A stretch of 64,000 nt of DNA from Pseudomonadota bacterium. GTDB lineage: Bacteria > Desulfobacterota > Desulfobulbia > Desulfobulbales > Desulfocapsaceae. The DNA lies in NCBI GenBank assembly GCA_018817385.1, contig JAHIUA010000012.1, positions 1 to 64,000 of the forward strand, in the 5' to 3' direction. The notes under the pieces were generated by a model, which did no database searches, had not been told where the DNA came from, and saw only the letters and a program-made list of their open reading frames with translations. The position numbers and the translations under genes are program-made. Positions 44,714-52,369 of this stretch are shown piece by piece. Position 1 is the first letter of the stretch. The number at the start of each line of letters is the position of its first letter.

Positions 44714-44730
44714 AGCATTTACTATGCCTA
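44714..44730 (-). promoter_or_regulatory. Putative sigma-54 promoter of the cus operon
   Basis: On the minus strand AGGCAT (-24) is followed by AGTAA and ATGCT (-12): the GG and GC dinucleotides are separated by exactly ten bases as sigma-54 requires, matching GGCA and TGC of the consensus. The predicted start is near 44703. The activator gene lies directly upstream. Confidence 0.6.
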
Positions 44731-44827
44731 AACAACAAAGAGGGCCAAAAACAAGACAAGCAATTGAATCAACGCAAGTAATTACATATTGAGGACAAAG
44801 AAAAAATCAAACGACCCGGGAGCAATA

Positions 44828-44861
44828 GAGAATATTCTTCATTGGTGTGGAGAATATTCTC
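44828..44861. promoter_or_regulatory. Upstream activating palindromes for the cus promoter
   Basis: Two copies of a 12-bp palindrome: GAGAATATTCTT (44828-44839, one mismatch) and GAGAATATTCTC (44850-44861, perfect). Their centres are 22 bp apart, two helical turns, so bound dimers would lie on one face. They are about 125-160 bp upstream of the predicted transcription start, the usual place for enhancer sites of sigma-54 activators. The neighbouring response regulator is the natural binder. Confidence 0.65.
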
Positions 44862-44874
44862 TATTATTCAGACG

Positions 44875-44898
44875 AGGAGCCTGTCCGAGGATAGACTC
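44875..44898. repeat. Hairpin GGAGCCTGTCC / GGATAGACTCC after the response-regulator gene
   Basis: An imperfect 11-bp stem (9 of 11 pairs) with a 2-base GA turn, ending at the stop codon of the response regulator. It could end that transcript. It shares GGAGCYTRTCCRAG with motifs at 33157 and 55490 and resembles the ends of repeat A. Confidence 0.45.
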
Positions 44899-46242
44899 CT
44901 ATAGCGCTATAGCAAATTTTTCCAAGCGGTAGATCAGCACGTGACGGGGAATCTGCAGGAGGCGCGCCGCCTGGGAGCGATTTCCTTCTGCCTGGGAGAG
45001 GGCCTGTTCGATCAGAGTTTTTTCCACCGCTTCCAGAGAGACCCCCCCGGGCGGTAACTGAAACTTGCCAGTGGAATTCTGTTGTTCGCCATGGGGAAGG
45101 AGAATGTCTTGAGCGTTAATTTTCGGACCTGAGCGCAGAATAATGCTCCGTTCCACCACATTCTGCAGCTCTCTGATGTTGCCAGGCCAATCATAGTCCT
45201 GCAGTTTCTGCAACCCTTCAGGACTGAAGGACACCTCTGCTGGAGCGTCATGTTTCTTTAAAAAATGGCAGACCAAGGCAGGGATATCATCCTTCCGCTC
45301 TCTGAGAGGGGGAAGGTGCAGGGGAATCACCGACAAACGATAATAGAGATCTTCACGAAAATATCCCTTGGCAATGGCATCCTGGAGATTACGATTGGTG
45401 GCAGCAATAATACGAACATCCACTTCTTCCTCTTGCTGACCGCCCACAGCTTCGACCTTTTTTTCCTGGAGAACCCGGAGAAATTTGACCTGCATATCCG
45501 GTTGCAAATCACCAATTTCATCGAGAAAGAGCGTTCCCCTCTCGGCCCGCTGGAATCGTCCCTGACGATCTGTTATGGCACCGGTAAATGCCCCCTTCAC
45601 GTGACCAAAGAGTTCGGATTCAATAAGATTTTTGGGAATGGCTGCACAGTTCAAGCCGATAAAAGGTTCTTTTCGCCGCGGACTACGGCGGTGGATCAGC
45701 CGAGCCAGCACCTCTTTTCCTGTTCCCGATTCACCGGTGATAAGGACTGTAGCCGTTGATTCAGCCACCTTCAAGGCTGTCTGCAGCAGTTCGGCCATGG
45801 CCGTGTTCACCGTTTCCATACCGGCGGCCCCGGTGAGGCGATTAATTTCCTCAGTCAGGTTACGGGTACGGCGATGGAGATTGTGCATCTCCAGGGCCTT
45901 GATGCAGGAAAGACGCAATGCATTGCGATCAAAGGGTTTGGCGATAAAGGTAAAGGCACCCAGCTCCATGGCTCGAACCGCGAGTTCGATGGAGCCGAAG
46001 GCAGTGATGATAATCACCGGTATGTCCGGCTGCTCCTGCTTGATCTGTTTCAGAACATCCAGACCATCCACATCACCCAGCTGGACATCGGTGACAACAA
46101 TATCCGGCTGGACCTTGTGGAAGGCGACAAGCCCCTCCAGGCCGGAAGATGCGGCAAAAACGGTAAATCCAGCCTGACTCAGATTATACTCCGTTACTCG
46201 CAGCAGACTGGCATCATCGTCTATCAGCAAGACCGTCTTCAT
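44899..46242 (-). CDS. Sigma-54-dependent response regulator (NtrC/ZraR type)
   Basis: A 447-residue two-component activator. Receiver domain residues 1-120 with phosphoacceptor Asp52 (IVVTDVQLGDVDG), AAA+ domain with Walker A GESGTGKE, the sigma-54 loop GAFTGA and LFLDEIGDLQPDMQ, then a Fis-type helix-turn-helix (GNRSQAARLLQIPRHVLIYR). Its start overlaps the stop of the kinase gene by 4 bases. With paired palindromes and a -24/-12 promoter immediately downstream ahead of cusC, it most likely controls metal efflux, as ZraR does in E. coli. Confidence 0.93.
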   Translation of the reverse strand: MKTVLLIDDDASLLRVTEYNLSQAGFTVFAASSGLEGLVAFHKVQPDIVVTDVQLGDVDGLDVLKQIKQEQPDIPVIIITAFGSIELAVRAMELGAFTFIAKPFDRNALRLSCIKALEMHNLHRRTRNLTEEINRLTGAAGMETVNTAMAELLQTALKVAESTATVLITGESGTGKEVLARLIHRRSPRRKEPFIGLNCAAIPKNLIESELFGHVKGAFTGAITDRQGRFQRAERGTLFLDEIGDLQPDMQVKFLRVLQEKKVEAVGGQQEEEVDVRIIAATNRNLQDAIAKGYFREDLYYRLSVIPLHLPPLRERKDDIPALVCHFLKKHDAPAEVSFSPEGLQKLQDYDWPGNIRELQNVVERSIILRSGPKINAQDILLPHGEQQNSTGKFQLPPGGVSLEAVEKTLIEQALSQAEGNRSQAARLLQIPRHVLIYRLEKFAIAL

Positions 46243-47357
46243 GGAACACCTTCATACGCCATGGGCAGGAAAACAGTGAAAACTGCACCGCTGCCGTGCT
46301 CCGGGCTCTTCACTGTAATCGTACCGCCATAGCTCGCCACAATACGACTGGAGATGGCAAGTCCCAGGCCGGTTCCCTCTTTACGGGTAGAGTAAAAAGG
46401 GGTGAATATTTTTTCACGGTCCGCTTCCGCAACCCCGGGCCCGTTATCGGAAAAGACAATTTCCACCTGACCAGCATTCAGTCTGCTTTCCACCTCAATT
46501 ATGCCATGTGCTTTCAGCATATCACAACTGTTGAGCAAAAGGTTCATAAAAACCTGAGCCATCTTATCTCCAGCGATCAGGACATGATCCGTCTCCTTTG
46601 AGAGTTTCATCTTCAGGACAATATTTTTGTGGCGAATATTATTATCCAAGAGCCTGACCACCCGCTCAATGACCTGCGGCAGAGCTTCGAGTTTTGGGTT
46701 TTCCGGGATTGGTCTTTGATTTCTTGAGAAGCGGAGAACCTCTTCCACCGTTGACGACAGACGATCCGTTTCCTTGAGCAGGATTTCAGCAAACTCATGT
46801 TTAGGGTGATCCCGGGGAAAGTCATCGGCAAGAATCTCCACAGCTCCCCTGATTGAGGCAAGGGGGTTTTTTACCTCATGGGCCAGAGAAGCAGAAAGCT
46901 GACCCAGGGCAGAAAGTTTCTGACTGGCATGCAGCTGTTCTTCAGCCTCAACCAGAGTACAGGTTTGTTTGTGGAGTTTTTTGTAGGATCGTTCCAGTTG
47001 CCCGGAAAGGTCTTGATACTTGATCCGCAGCTGTTTTTCCCTGTTGGTGATACTCCCGACAACAATCCCCGCACCAAGATAAAGAATTATTTCAGGGAGT
47101 TCTGAAAAATAAACATTGGGTCCCAGGTGATAGAAGTGGCGAAGATGGGGAATAAAGGCTAGAGAAGTACAGACTGCCAGGAACAGGCCTCCACGAACTC
47201 CGTAGAATATGGCAGCCACTACAATGGGAAAATAGCTGACCCTGCGATAAAAATCATGGAGAGCAAGCTTTTCGGTTGGAGTGACGGCATGCAGCACCCC
47301 AATACTCACAACGATCAGGAGCAACAGAAAAATAGTTGTGTTCCGGGTTGTTGACAT
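46239..47357 (-). CDS. Membrane histidine kinase partner of the cus regulator
   Basis: A 372-residue sensor kinase. Residues 1-115 hold about four membrane helices with hardly any periplasmic loop (TTIFLLLLIVVSIGVLHAV; YFPIVVAAIFYGVRGGLFLA), then a coiled-coil linker, the HisKA box SLAHEVKNPLASIRGAVEIL and the ATP-binding domain (MNLLLNSCDML; FSDNGPGV; STRKEGTGLGLAIS). The lack of a ZraS-like periplasmic sensor domain suggests the signal is sensed in the membrane. It is the first gene of the pair with the response regulator, translationally coupled to it. Confidence 0.9.
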   Translation of the reverse strand: MSTTRNTTIFLLLLIVVSIGVLHAVTPTEKLALHDFYRRVSYFPIVVAAIFYGVRGGLFLAVCTSLAFIPHLRHFYHLGPNVYFSELPEIILYLGAGIVVGSITNREKQLRIKYQDLSGQLERSYKKLHKQTCTLVEAEEQLHASQKLSALGQLSASLAHEVKNPLASIRGAVEILADDFPRDHPKHEFAEILLKETDRLSSTVEEVLRFSRNQRPIPENPKLEALPQVIERVVRLLDNNIRHKNIVLKMKLSKETDHVLIAGDKMAQVFMNLLLNSCDMLKAHGIIEVESRLNAGQVEIVFSDNGPGVAEADREKIFTPFYSTRKEGTGLGLAISSRIVASYGGTITVKSPEHGSGAVFTVFLPMAYEGVP

Positions 47358-47639
47358 GGTTGCTTACCGTGAAGGAAATATTCGACGCTGTCAATATAAC
47401 AACTATCATCGCCTCTATCGAAATGCAAGAGTGCCTTTTCTGGAGATGAAAAAGATGGCCAATACCGACATCCAGAGTGTGCGGAGTTGCGGCCCCACAA
47501 GTTAGCCGGCCTGGCAATGATTCATCCCCTTGCATTCTCCTTCGGCAATGATTAGTTTTTGCTTTTCCTCCATATAATCTGTACACGTCAACTCATAGAA
47601 TCACCTGCCCCTCCCCATCTATAAGGTCCTTATTCCATT

Positions 47640-48269
47640 ATGAACGATTTTATTCTCCAACTCATCATCCTGGCCCCACCAATTCTCCTGGCGCTCACAG
47701 TTCATGAATTCGCCCACGGGTATGTGGCATACCGCCTGGGAGACCCCACGGCCAAAGCCATGGGCAGACTGACCCTGAACCCCTTGAAACACCTGGACCC
47801 CCTCGGCACTTTGGCCTTCTTCATTATTAAGATCGGCTGGGCGAAACCAGTGCCGGTGAACCCAGCCTATTTTCACAATCCACGCAAAGACATGCTCTGG
47901 GTGGCCCTGGCAGGACCGGCAGTGAACCTGGCATTAGCCATTATCAGTGCCCTGGCCACAAAAATAGTCTGGTTCATCGCATCCACCATTCCCTATTCGC
48001 AGTTGGCGGAAGCCATCCTTGTGCCCCTGAATCAGGTCCTGATGGCCTCTGTCTGGATCAATCTGGTTCTTTGCATCTTCAACTTTCTTCCCATTCCGCC
48101 TCTGGATGGAAGCAAAATCCTGGCAGGCATCCTGCCCCCGGATATGGCCCGTTCTTATGCCTCTGTGGAGCGCTATGGATTTGTCATCATCCTCGTCCTC
48201 GCCTTCTCCGGACTCCTTTCCAAGATGATCCTGCCAGTCATCTCATTTGCCAGGAATATCTTGTTGTAG
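47640..48269 (+). CDS. Site-2 protease family protein (M50)
   Basis: A 209-residue intramembrane metalloprotease of the small, PDZ-less M50 type related to SpoIVFB/YwhC. The zinc motif is HEFAHG in TVHEFAHGYVAYRLGD, and the second motif is FNFLPIPPLDGSKIL, in which the Asp completes the metal site. About five to six membrane helices. Natural substrates of this group are usually unknown; anti-sigma factors and sporulation factors are known for relatives. The gene stands alone between the divergent kinase gene and a convergent hybrid kinase gene, and a heptamer tract begins at its stop codon. Confidence 0.9.
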   Translation: MNDFILQLIILAPPILLALTVHEFAHGYVAYRLGDPTAKAMGRLTLNPLKHLDPLGTLAFFIIKIGWAKPVPVNPAYFHNPRKDMLWVALAGPAVNLALAIISALATKIVWFIASTIPYSQLAEAILVPLNQVLMASVWINLVLCIFNFLPIPPLDGSKILAGILPPDMARSYASVERYGFVIILVLAFSGLLSKMILPVISFARNILL

Positions 48270-48303
48270 GGTTGCGGTTTGCGGGTTGCGGGTTGCGGGT
48301 TGC
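48269..48303 (+). repeat. Tandem heptamer tract GGGTTGC (5 units)
   Basis: Five 7-base units: GGGTTGC, GGTTTGC, then GGGTTGC three times. The first base is the last base of the protease stop codon. The unit is close to that at 58623 (GGTCTGC, also five copies, also with one GGTTTGC). Confidence 0.85.
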
Positions 48304-48314
48304 CAAAAAAGCGA

Positions 48315-48347
48315 AAGCCCTCGTTGACACAAGTCAACAGAGGGCTT
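48315..48347 (-). terminator. Terminator on the minus strand, probably of the hybrid kinase gene
   Basis: AAGCCCTC and GTTGAC pair with GTCAAC and GAGGGCTT around an ACAA loop, with a single bulged A: a stem of 14 pairs. On the minus strand it is followed by TTTCGCTTTTTT, the U-tract. It lies some 200 bases beyond the kinase stop codon, on the far side of repeat B. Confidence 0.6.
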
Positions 48348-48377
48348 GGGGTGGATAGAACTGAGCAGTGAATTGTT

Positions 48378-48529
48378 GTAACCGTTCAGCAGCACTCCAT
48401 CTTCATCCATTGAGGTCTTCTCGAATAGCATGAGTATGCTTCGAAGTCCTGGCTGAACGAATAGAAGGCAATGCTAAACAGTTACAGAGCACTTATCTGC
48501 CAATTATTGGCCATTAGCTGAATGGTTAC
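48378..48529 (+). repeat. MITE-like repeat family B, copy 2
   Basis: A 152-base element with 13-bp terminal inverted repeats: GTAACCGTTCAGC at the left and GCTGAATGGTTAC at the right, one mismatch. No coding capacity. Related to 7352-7504 in the same orientation. Confidence 0.8.
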
Positions 48530-48552
48530 GAATTCTTTTGCTCCTGACGCAC

Positions 48553-50718
48553 TCAGCTGGCCAATGCTTCCTTTACCGCCCGACCGAGTTGGACTATGGA
48601 GTAAGGTTTTTTTATAAACCCGCCAGCTCCACGTTGGAGAGTCATTTGCACATCATCACTCTCAGAAAAACCACTGGCAATGATTGCCCTCTGCCCGGGA
48701 TAGCGCTCGAGTATCTCCTCATATGCCTGCCGCCCGTTCATACCCGGCTCCATGAGCATATCTATGACAATTAAGTCAACCGCTTGTTTCTTTACAAATT
48801 CAACAGCCGACTCACCAGAGTCAACAGAATCAACCAGGTAGCCGAGAGATCCTAACATCTGAGCAGCGATATCCCGCAGTTGCGGTTCGTCATCGACAAC
48901 CAGAATAGACTCACCGTTGCCATCGATTTTTTCTATGAGAACCTTTTCTCTTTGGACAACATCTGTTTCCGTGGCCACGGGGAAATAGAGTTGAAAACGT
49001 GTTCCCTTATCACTGCTTTCAACAAATATTTTACCAGCATGATCTATCATGGTATTCCAGACTACTGCCAGACCAAGCCCGGTACCGCTTCTCCCCATAG
49101 CCTTCTTGGTATAAAACGGTTCGAAGATATGTTCGATGCAAGTCTTGGGAATTCCAGGTCCTGTATCTGTTATCGTAAGGACAACATACTCCTTCTCTGC
49201 CAGCTCATGCTCCTTCGCCCACTGTGGATCCGGAATAATGCTTGAGGTCTTGAGAACAATATCTCCGGATTTACCTATGGCTTCAGCAGCATTCATCACC
49301 AGGTTCATGATACATTTTTTGATATGAACCGGTGAACAGGATATATCCGGCAGATTCTCAGCAAGATTTTGCAGGCATTGAACTTGTGGGCATAACGAAA
49401 AGATGTGCCGATGCTCTGGCGAATCAAGATATTCCCTGATTAAGGTGTTCAAGCTGGAAACTTTCTTGATACTGGCCACTCCGCGGGCCACGGTGAGCAG
49501 ATCAGCAACAACTGCTGCTGCCCGCTCTCCTGATTTTTTGATCTCTTCGATGGGTTTTCGCAGTTCACTTTCCTCGGACAGCTGCAAAAGGAGGAGCTCT
49601 GGATACCCAGTAATACCAGTGAGAATGTTGTTCAGATCATGGGCAACACCGCCGGCCATGAGACCGATGGCCTCCATCTTCGAAGCACGAAATAATTGTT
49701 CCTGCAGGACTTTCTTTTCCTGTTCTTGTCTTTTTCGTTCTCCGATGTCATGGCAGGAACAGAGGATAGCGATCTCATTATCCAGAACAATACGTTGAGC
49801 CCGTACCTCCACAGAAAACAATTCACCAGAACGTGCCCTCTGGGTTGTCTCGAACTGGACAGAACCACTCCTTAAAACCTCTTGCAACATGGCACTGATC
49901 CCCCCGCCTTCACTGTCCATATAAATATCTATTATTGTTCTTGCTTTTAATTCATCCTCACTAAGACCCAGTCGATTACAAAATTGTTTATTAGCACTTA
50001 AATAATGGCCCTCAGCATTAATAATACTAATTCCATCACCCGCATTGTCGTAAAGGGTCCGGTAACGGGCCTCATTGATGCGCAGTTCTTCAGTGCGCTC
50101 GACAACTTTTTTCTCAAGGGTATTCGCTGATTCAACCAGGGCCCGCTGCGAACTTTCCCGGAATTTTTCATAGACCAGGGCAAAAAGGAGAACCGCAGCA
50201 AAGGAGGGTATAAAACGAAGGACCAGATCCTTACTGTAGAGATTGATCATTGACGAGTTGAGATCAACGATCATAACCACCAGACAAGATATAAAAAAGA
50301 GAACCGACACCAGAAGACCCTTTTTGCTGCCGAGTAAAAAAAATGCAAAAAGGGGAAAGGTGTAGCTCCAGAGAAAAGCAGTTCCGGAGATGCCGCCGTC
50401 AATGAAGAGATAGAGGTACAGGCAGTACATGACGGCAATGCCTGTGTAGATGCAAAAAATGAGATAGCCCTTGAGACGTAAGAAAAAAAGAATCCCGAAC
50501 AGGATGAGAGCGACCAGAAAATCAAGAGTAGCAAGTACCAAGCCTCCCTGCATGAAGGCAATGGCACCAAGGAGGCTGAGAAAGAAAATCCCAATGGAAA
50601 CGATGCCATACATCAGGCCGGTTTTTCTTACCGCATCTTCGTCAAAGGTACTGGTTATAAAAAGATGCTTCCGAATAGCAGCTATACAGGCGGGAGGAAA
50701 AAAAGAAGTAAAATCCAT
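48553..50718 (-). CDS. Hybrid sensor histidine kinase with PAS and receiver domains
   Basis: A 721-residue membrane kinase. Residues 35-195 hold six to seven membrane helices (GIVSIGIFFLSLLGAIAFMQ; VLFFISCLVVMIVDL), then a coiled coil, a PAS domain (RYRTLYDNAGDGISIINAEG), the HisKA box GGVAHDLNNILTGITGYPEL, an ATPase domain (MNLVMNAAEAIG; DTGPGIP; SGTGLGLAVV) and a C-terminal receiver with phosphoacceptor Asp in DLIVIDMLMEPGMNG. The HDLNN variant is common in kinases acting through phosphorelays. No cognate output regulator is adjacent, so the target is unknown. Confidence 0.92.
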   Translation of the reverse strand: MDFTSFFPPACIAAIRKHLFITSTFDEDAVRKTGLMYGIVSIGIFFLSLLGAIAFMQGGLVLATLDFLVALILFGILFFLRLKGYLIFCIYTGIAVMYCLYLYLFIDGGISGTAFLWSYTFPLFAFFLLGSKKGLLVSVLFFISCLVVMIVDLNSSMINLYSKDLVLRFIPSFAAVLLFALVYEKFRESSQRALVESANTLEKKVVERTEELRINEARYRTLYDNAGDGISIINAEGHYLSANKQFCNRLGLSEDELKARTIIDIYMDSEGGGISAMLQEVLRSGSVQFETTQRARSGELFSVEVRAQRIVLDNEIAILCSCHDIGERKRQEQEKKVLQEQLFRASKMEAIGLMAGGVAHDLNNILTGITGYPELLLLQLSEESELRKPIEEIKKSGERAAAVVADLLTVARGVASIKKVSSLNTLIREYLDSPEHRHIFSLCPQVQCLQNLAENLPDISCSPVHIKKCIMNLVMNAAEAIGKSGDIVLKTSSIIPDPQWAKEHELAEKEYVVLTITDTGPGIPKTCIEHIFEPFYTKKAMGRSGTGLGLAVVWNTMIDHAGKIFVESSDKGTRFQLYFPVATETDVVQREKVLIEKIDGNGESILVVDDEPQLRDIAAQMLGSLGYLVDSVDSGESAVEFVKKQAVDLIVIDMLMEPGMNGRQAYEEILERYPGQRAIIASGFSESDDVQMTLQRGAGGFIKKPYSIVQLGRAVKEALAS

Positions 50719-50914
50719 TAAAAAAAGTACCTTTTGTTCTTATTGATAAAAAAAAACAGCAGGGCCATTTTTCATTTGTATCCTGTTATCCTTCCCATGT
50801 AAATAAGATTCCGTACAAAAAAAAGTGTGAGAGGCGGGAATGTAAGGGAAAACAGGTACACCTACATAAAAAGATAGCCTCTTTTGTTACAGTTTTGGCG
50901 GTCCGAAAAAGTAA

Positions 50915-50949
50915 AAGCCCCCTGCAGACAGAAAGTCGACAAGGGGCTT
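50915..50949 (-). terminator. Intrinsic terminator after fadL
   Basis: AAGCCCC (50915-50921) pairs with GGGGCTT (50943-50949), with a GTCGAC inner palindrome in the right half. On the minus strand the hairpin is followed by TTTTACTTTTT. It lies 30 bases beyond the fadL stop. Confidence 0.75.
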
Positions 50950-50978
50950 CATTTTACAACTGCTGCCAACGATTCCTT

Positions 50979-52208
50979 TTAGAAATCGTAGCTCAGACCA
51001 AAGCTCAGGAGATGGGCTGAGGCGTCAGTAAAGGTGCCGTTTATGGTATCATTGCTGACACTGCGGCTGGTTTTATAGTCATAGAGGTAAGCCACTCCCA
51101 ACTCTATCTGCTCATTCACTCGGTAACGGGCCCCAAGGGAATAGAGGAAAGAATCACTGTCAGGCAGCTCAAACCCAAGGGTAGATTCAGGTACAGCAGT
51201 TTCATCATAGGCAAAACCTGCCATCAGAGTCCAGGTCGGATTCAGCTCATAGCTCAACCCTATCCGATAGGAATCACTGTCTTCCCAGTTTTTGGGAATA
51301 GGTTGATTAAAAACAGCAAGCACCGGATGGGTAACAGGGGCATCGTACTGAAAGGCAATATTTTCATACTCTGACCAGTAGGTCCTGTCCCAGGTCAAAT
51401 CAACAGTGGCCTTTTCTATGGTGTAGGCCATGGAAACACTGAGAACGGCCGGAGCCGGCACAGAAACGCTGCCACCGGTGAATAGAGAGTAAGGCCGGGG
51501 ATAATTGGTACCCATGTTCACATCCCCCTCAAGATCCAGATCGACGTTGGAACGATAGGTCACGGACAGATTCATGTTGTCCATGGGACGAAGAGAAGCA
51601 GCCAGGTTCCAGCCCCACTCAACAGTGTCCCCATCCATCCCCCGATTGACAGCAATTCCGCTGTCAGAACGAACCGCGTAGTTGCTGAGCTTGGCCGAAC
51701 TGTAGAGCATACGAACACCGCCAGCCAGGGAAAACTTGTCGCCAATCTGGTAGGCCACAGTAGGATTGATATCAAAAACCTTGAGACTGTACTCCTGGGC
51801 ATAACTCCGGGGAAAAGGCTGTGTCCAACGCTTGGCCAGTCCGAACGGGGCGGTGACGGAAAAGCCGAAACGGAAATTGTTCATCTCGGGAGAAACCAAA
51901 AAGATGGTGGGCAGAACAAAATGCTCAGTTTCTGACTCACCATTATATGAGGGAGTACGATTGTCGGTATAAGTAATCGCTGGCAGATTAATATAGGTCA
52001 AAGCCCCCTCAAATTGCCAGGCATCCTTCAGCCAGGACATGTTGGCAGGGTTATAATAACTGGCATCAGCATCCATAGACGAGGCGACATTGGCCCCGGC
52101 CTTAGCCACGGAATCCACAGACTGCTCAGGAATACGATACCCTGCTGCCCAGGCAGATCCAGTGATCAAAATGGAGCTCAAGGCCAACACAGAAATCTTC
52201 TTTTTCAT
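50979..52208 (-). CDS. fadL: FadL/OmpP1/TodX family outer-membrane transporter
   Basis: A 409-residue outer-membrane beta-barrel that lets long-chain fatty acids or other hydrophobic compounds through the outer membrane. Signal peptide KKISVLALSSILITGSAWA, then the family start GYRIPEQSVDSVAKAGANVA and DADASYYNPANMSWL (the NPAN motif of the N-terminal hatch). Alternating strands follow, ending in an aromatic residue (LLSFGLSYDF) as barrel assembly requires. The acyl-CoA synthetase gene lies upstream on the same strand, so the two probably serve fatty acid (or hydrocarbon) uptake and activation together. Confidence 0.9.
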   Translation of the reverse strand: MKKKISVLALSSILITGSAWAAGYRIPEQSVDSVAKAGANVASSMDADASYYNPANMSWLKDAWQFEGALTYINLPAITYTDNRTPSYNGESETEHFVLPTIFLVSPEMNNFRFGFSVTAPFGLAKRWTQPFPRSYAQEYSLKVFDINPTVAYQIGDKFSLAGGVRMLYSSAKLSNYAVRSDSGIAVNRGMDGDTVEWGWNLAASLRPMDNMNLSVTYRSNVDLDLEGDVNMGTNYPRPYSLFTGGSVSVPAPAVLSVSMAYTIEKATVDLTWDRTYWSEYENIAFQYDAPVTHPVLAVFNQPIPKNWEDSDSYRIGLSYELNPTWTLMAGFAYDETAVPESTLGFELPDSDSFLYSLGARYRVNEQIELGVAYLYDYKTSRSVSNDTINGTFTDASAHLLSFGLSYDF

Positions 52209-52369
52209 ATTCTCCTCTCATTTTCCTTTATAAAAACAATTAACTCGCCAGCCTGACTCGATGTTCCAGACTGACAGCTCTTCCTCTTCTCTATACTTAA
52301 ACACAAACGAACAATGCCATGCGAACACCACCCTCCCCGAAAAGCAGTAATCGCTGAGATGTGGCAAAT

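Noticed and set aside
48269-48303. Heptamer tract as a CRISPR array
   Set aside because: Units are contiguous 7-mers with no spacers and there are no cas genes nearby.
50719-50914. Possible riboswitch in the region upstream of the hybrid kinase gene
   Set aside because: AT-rich with poly-A runs, but I could not match any known aptamer core; only the fadL terminator is supported.
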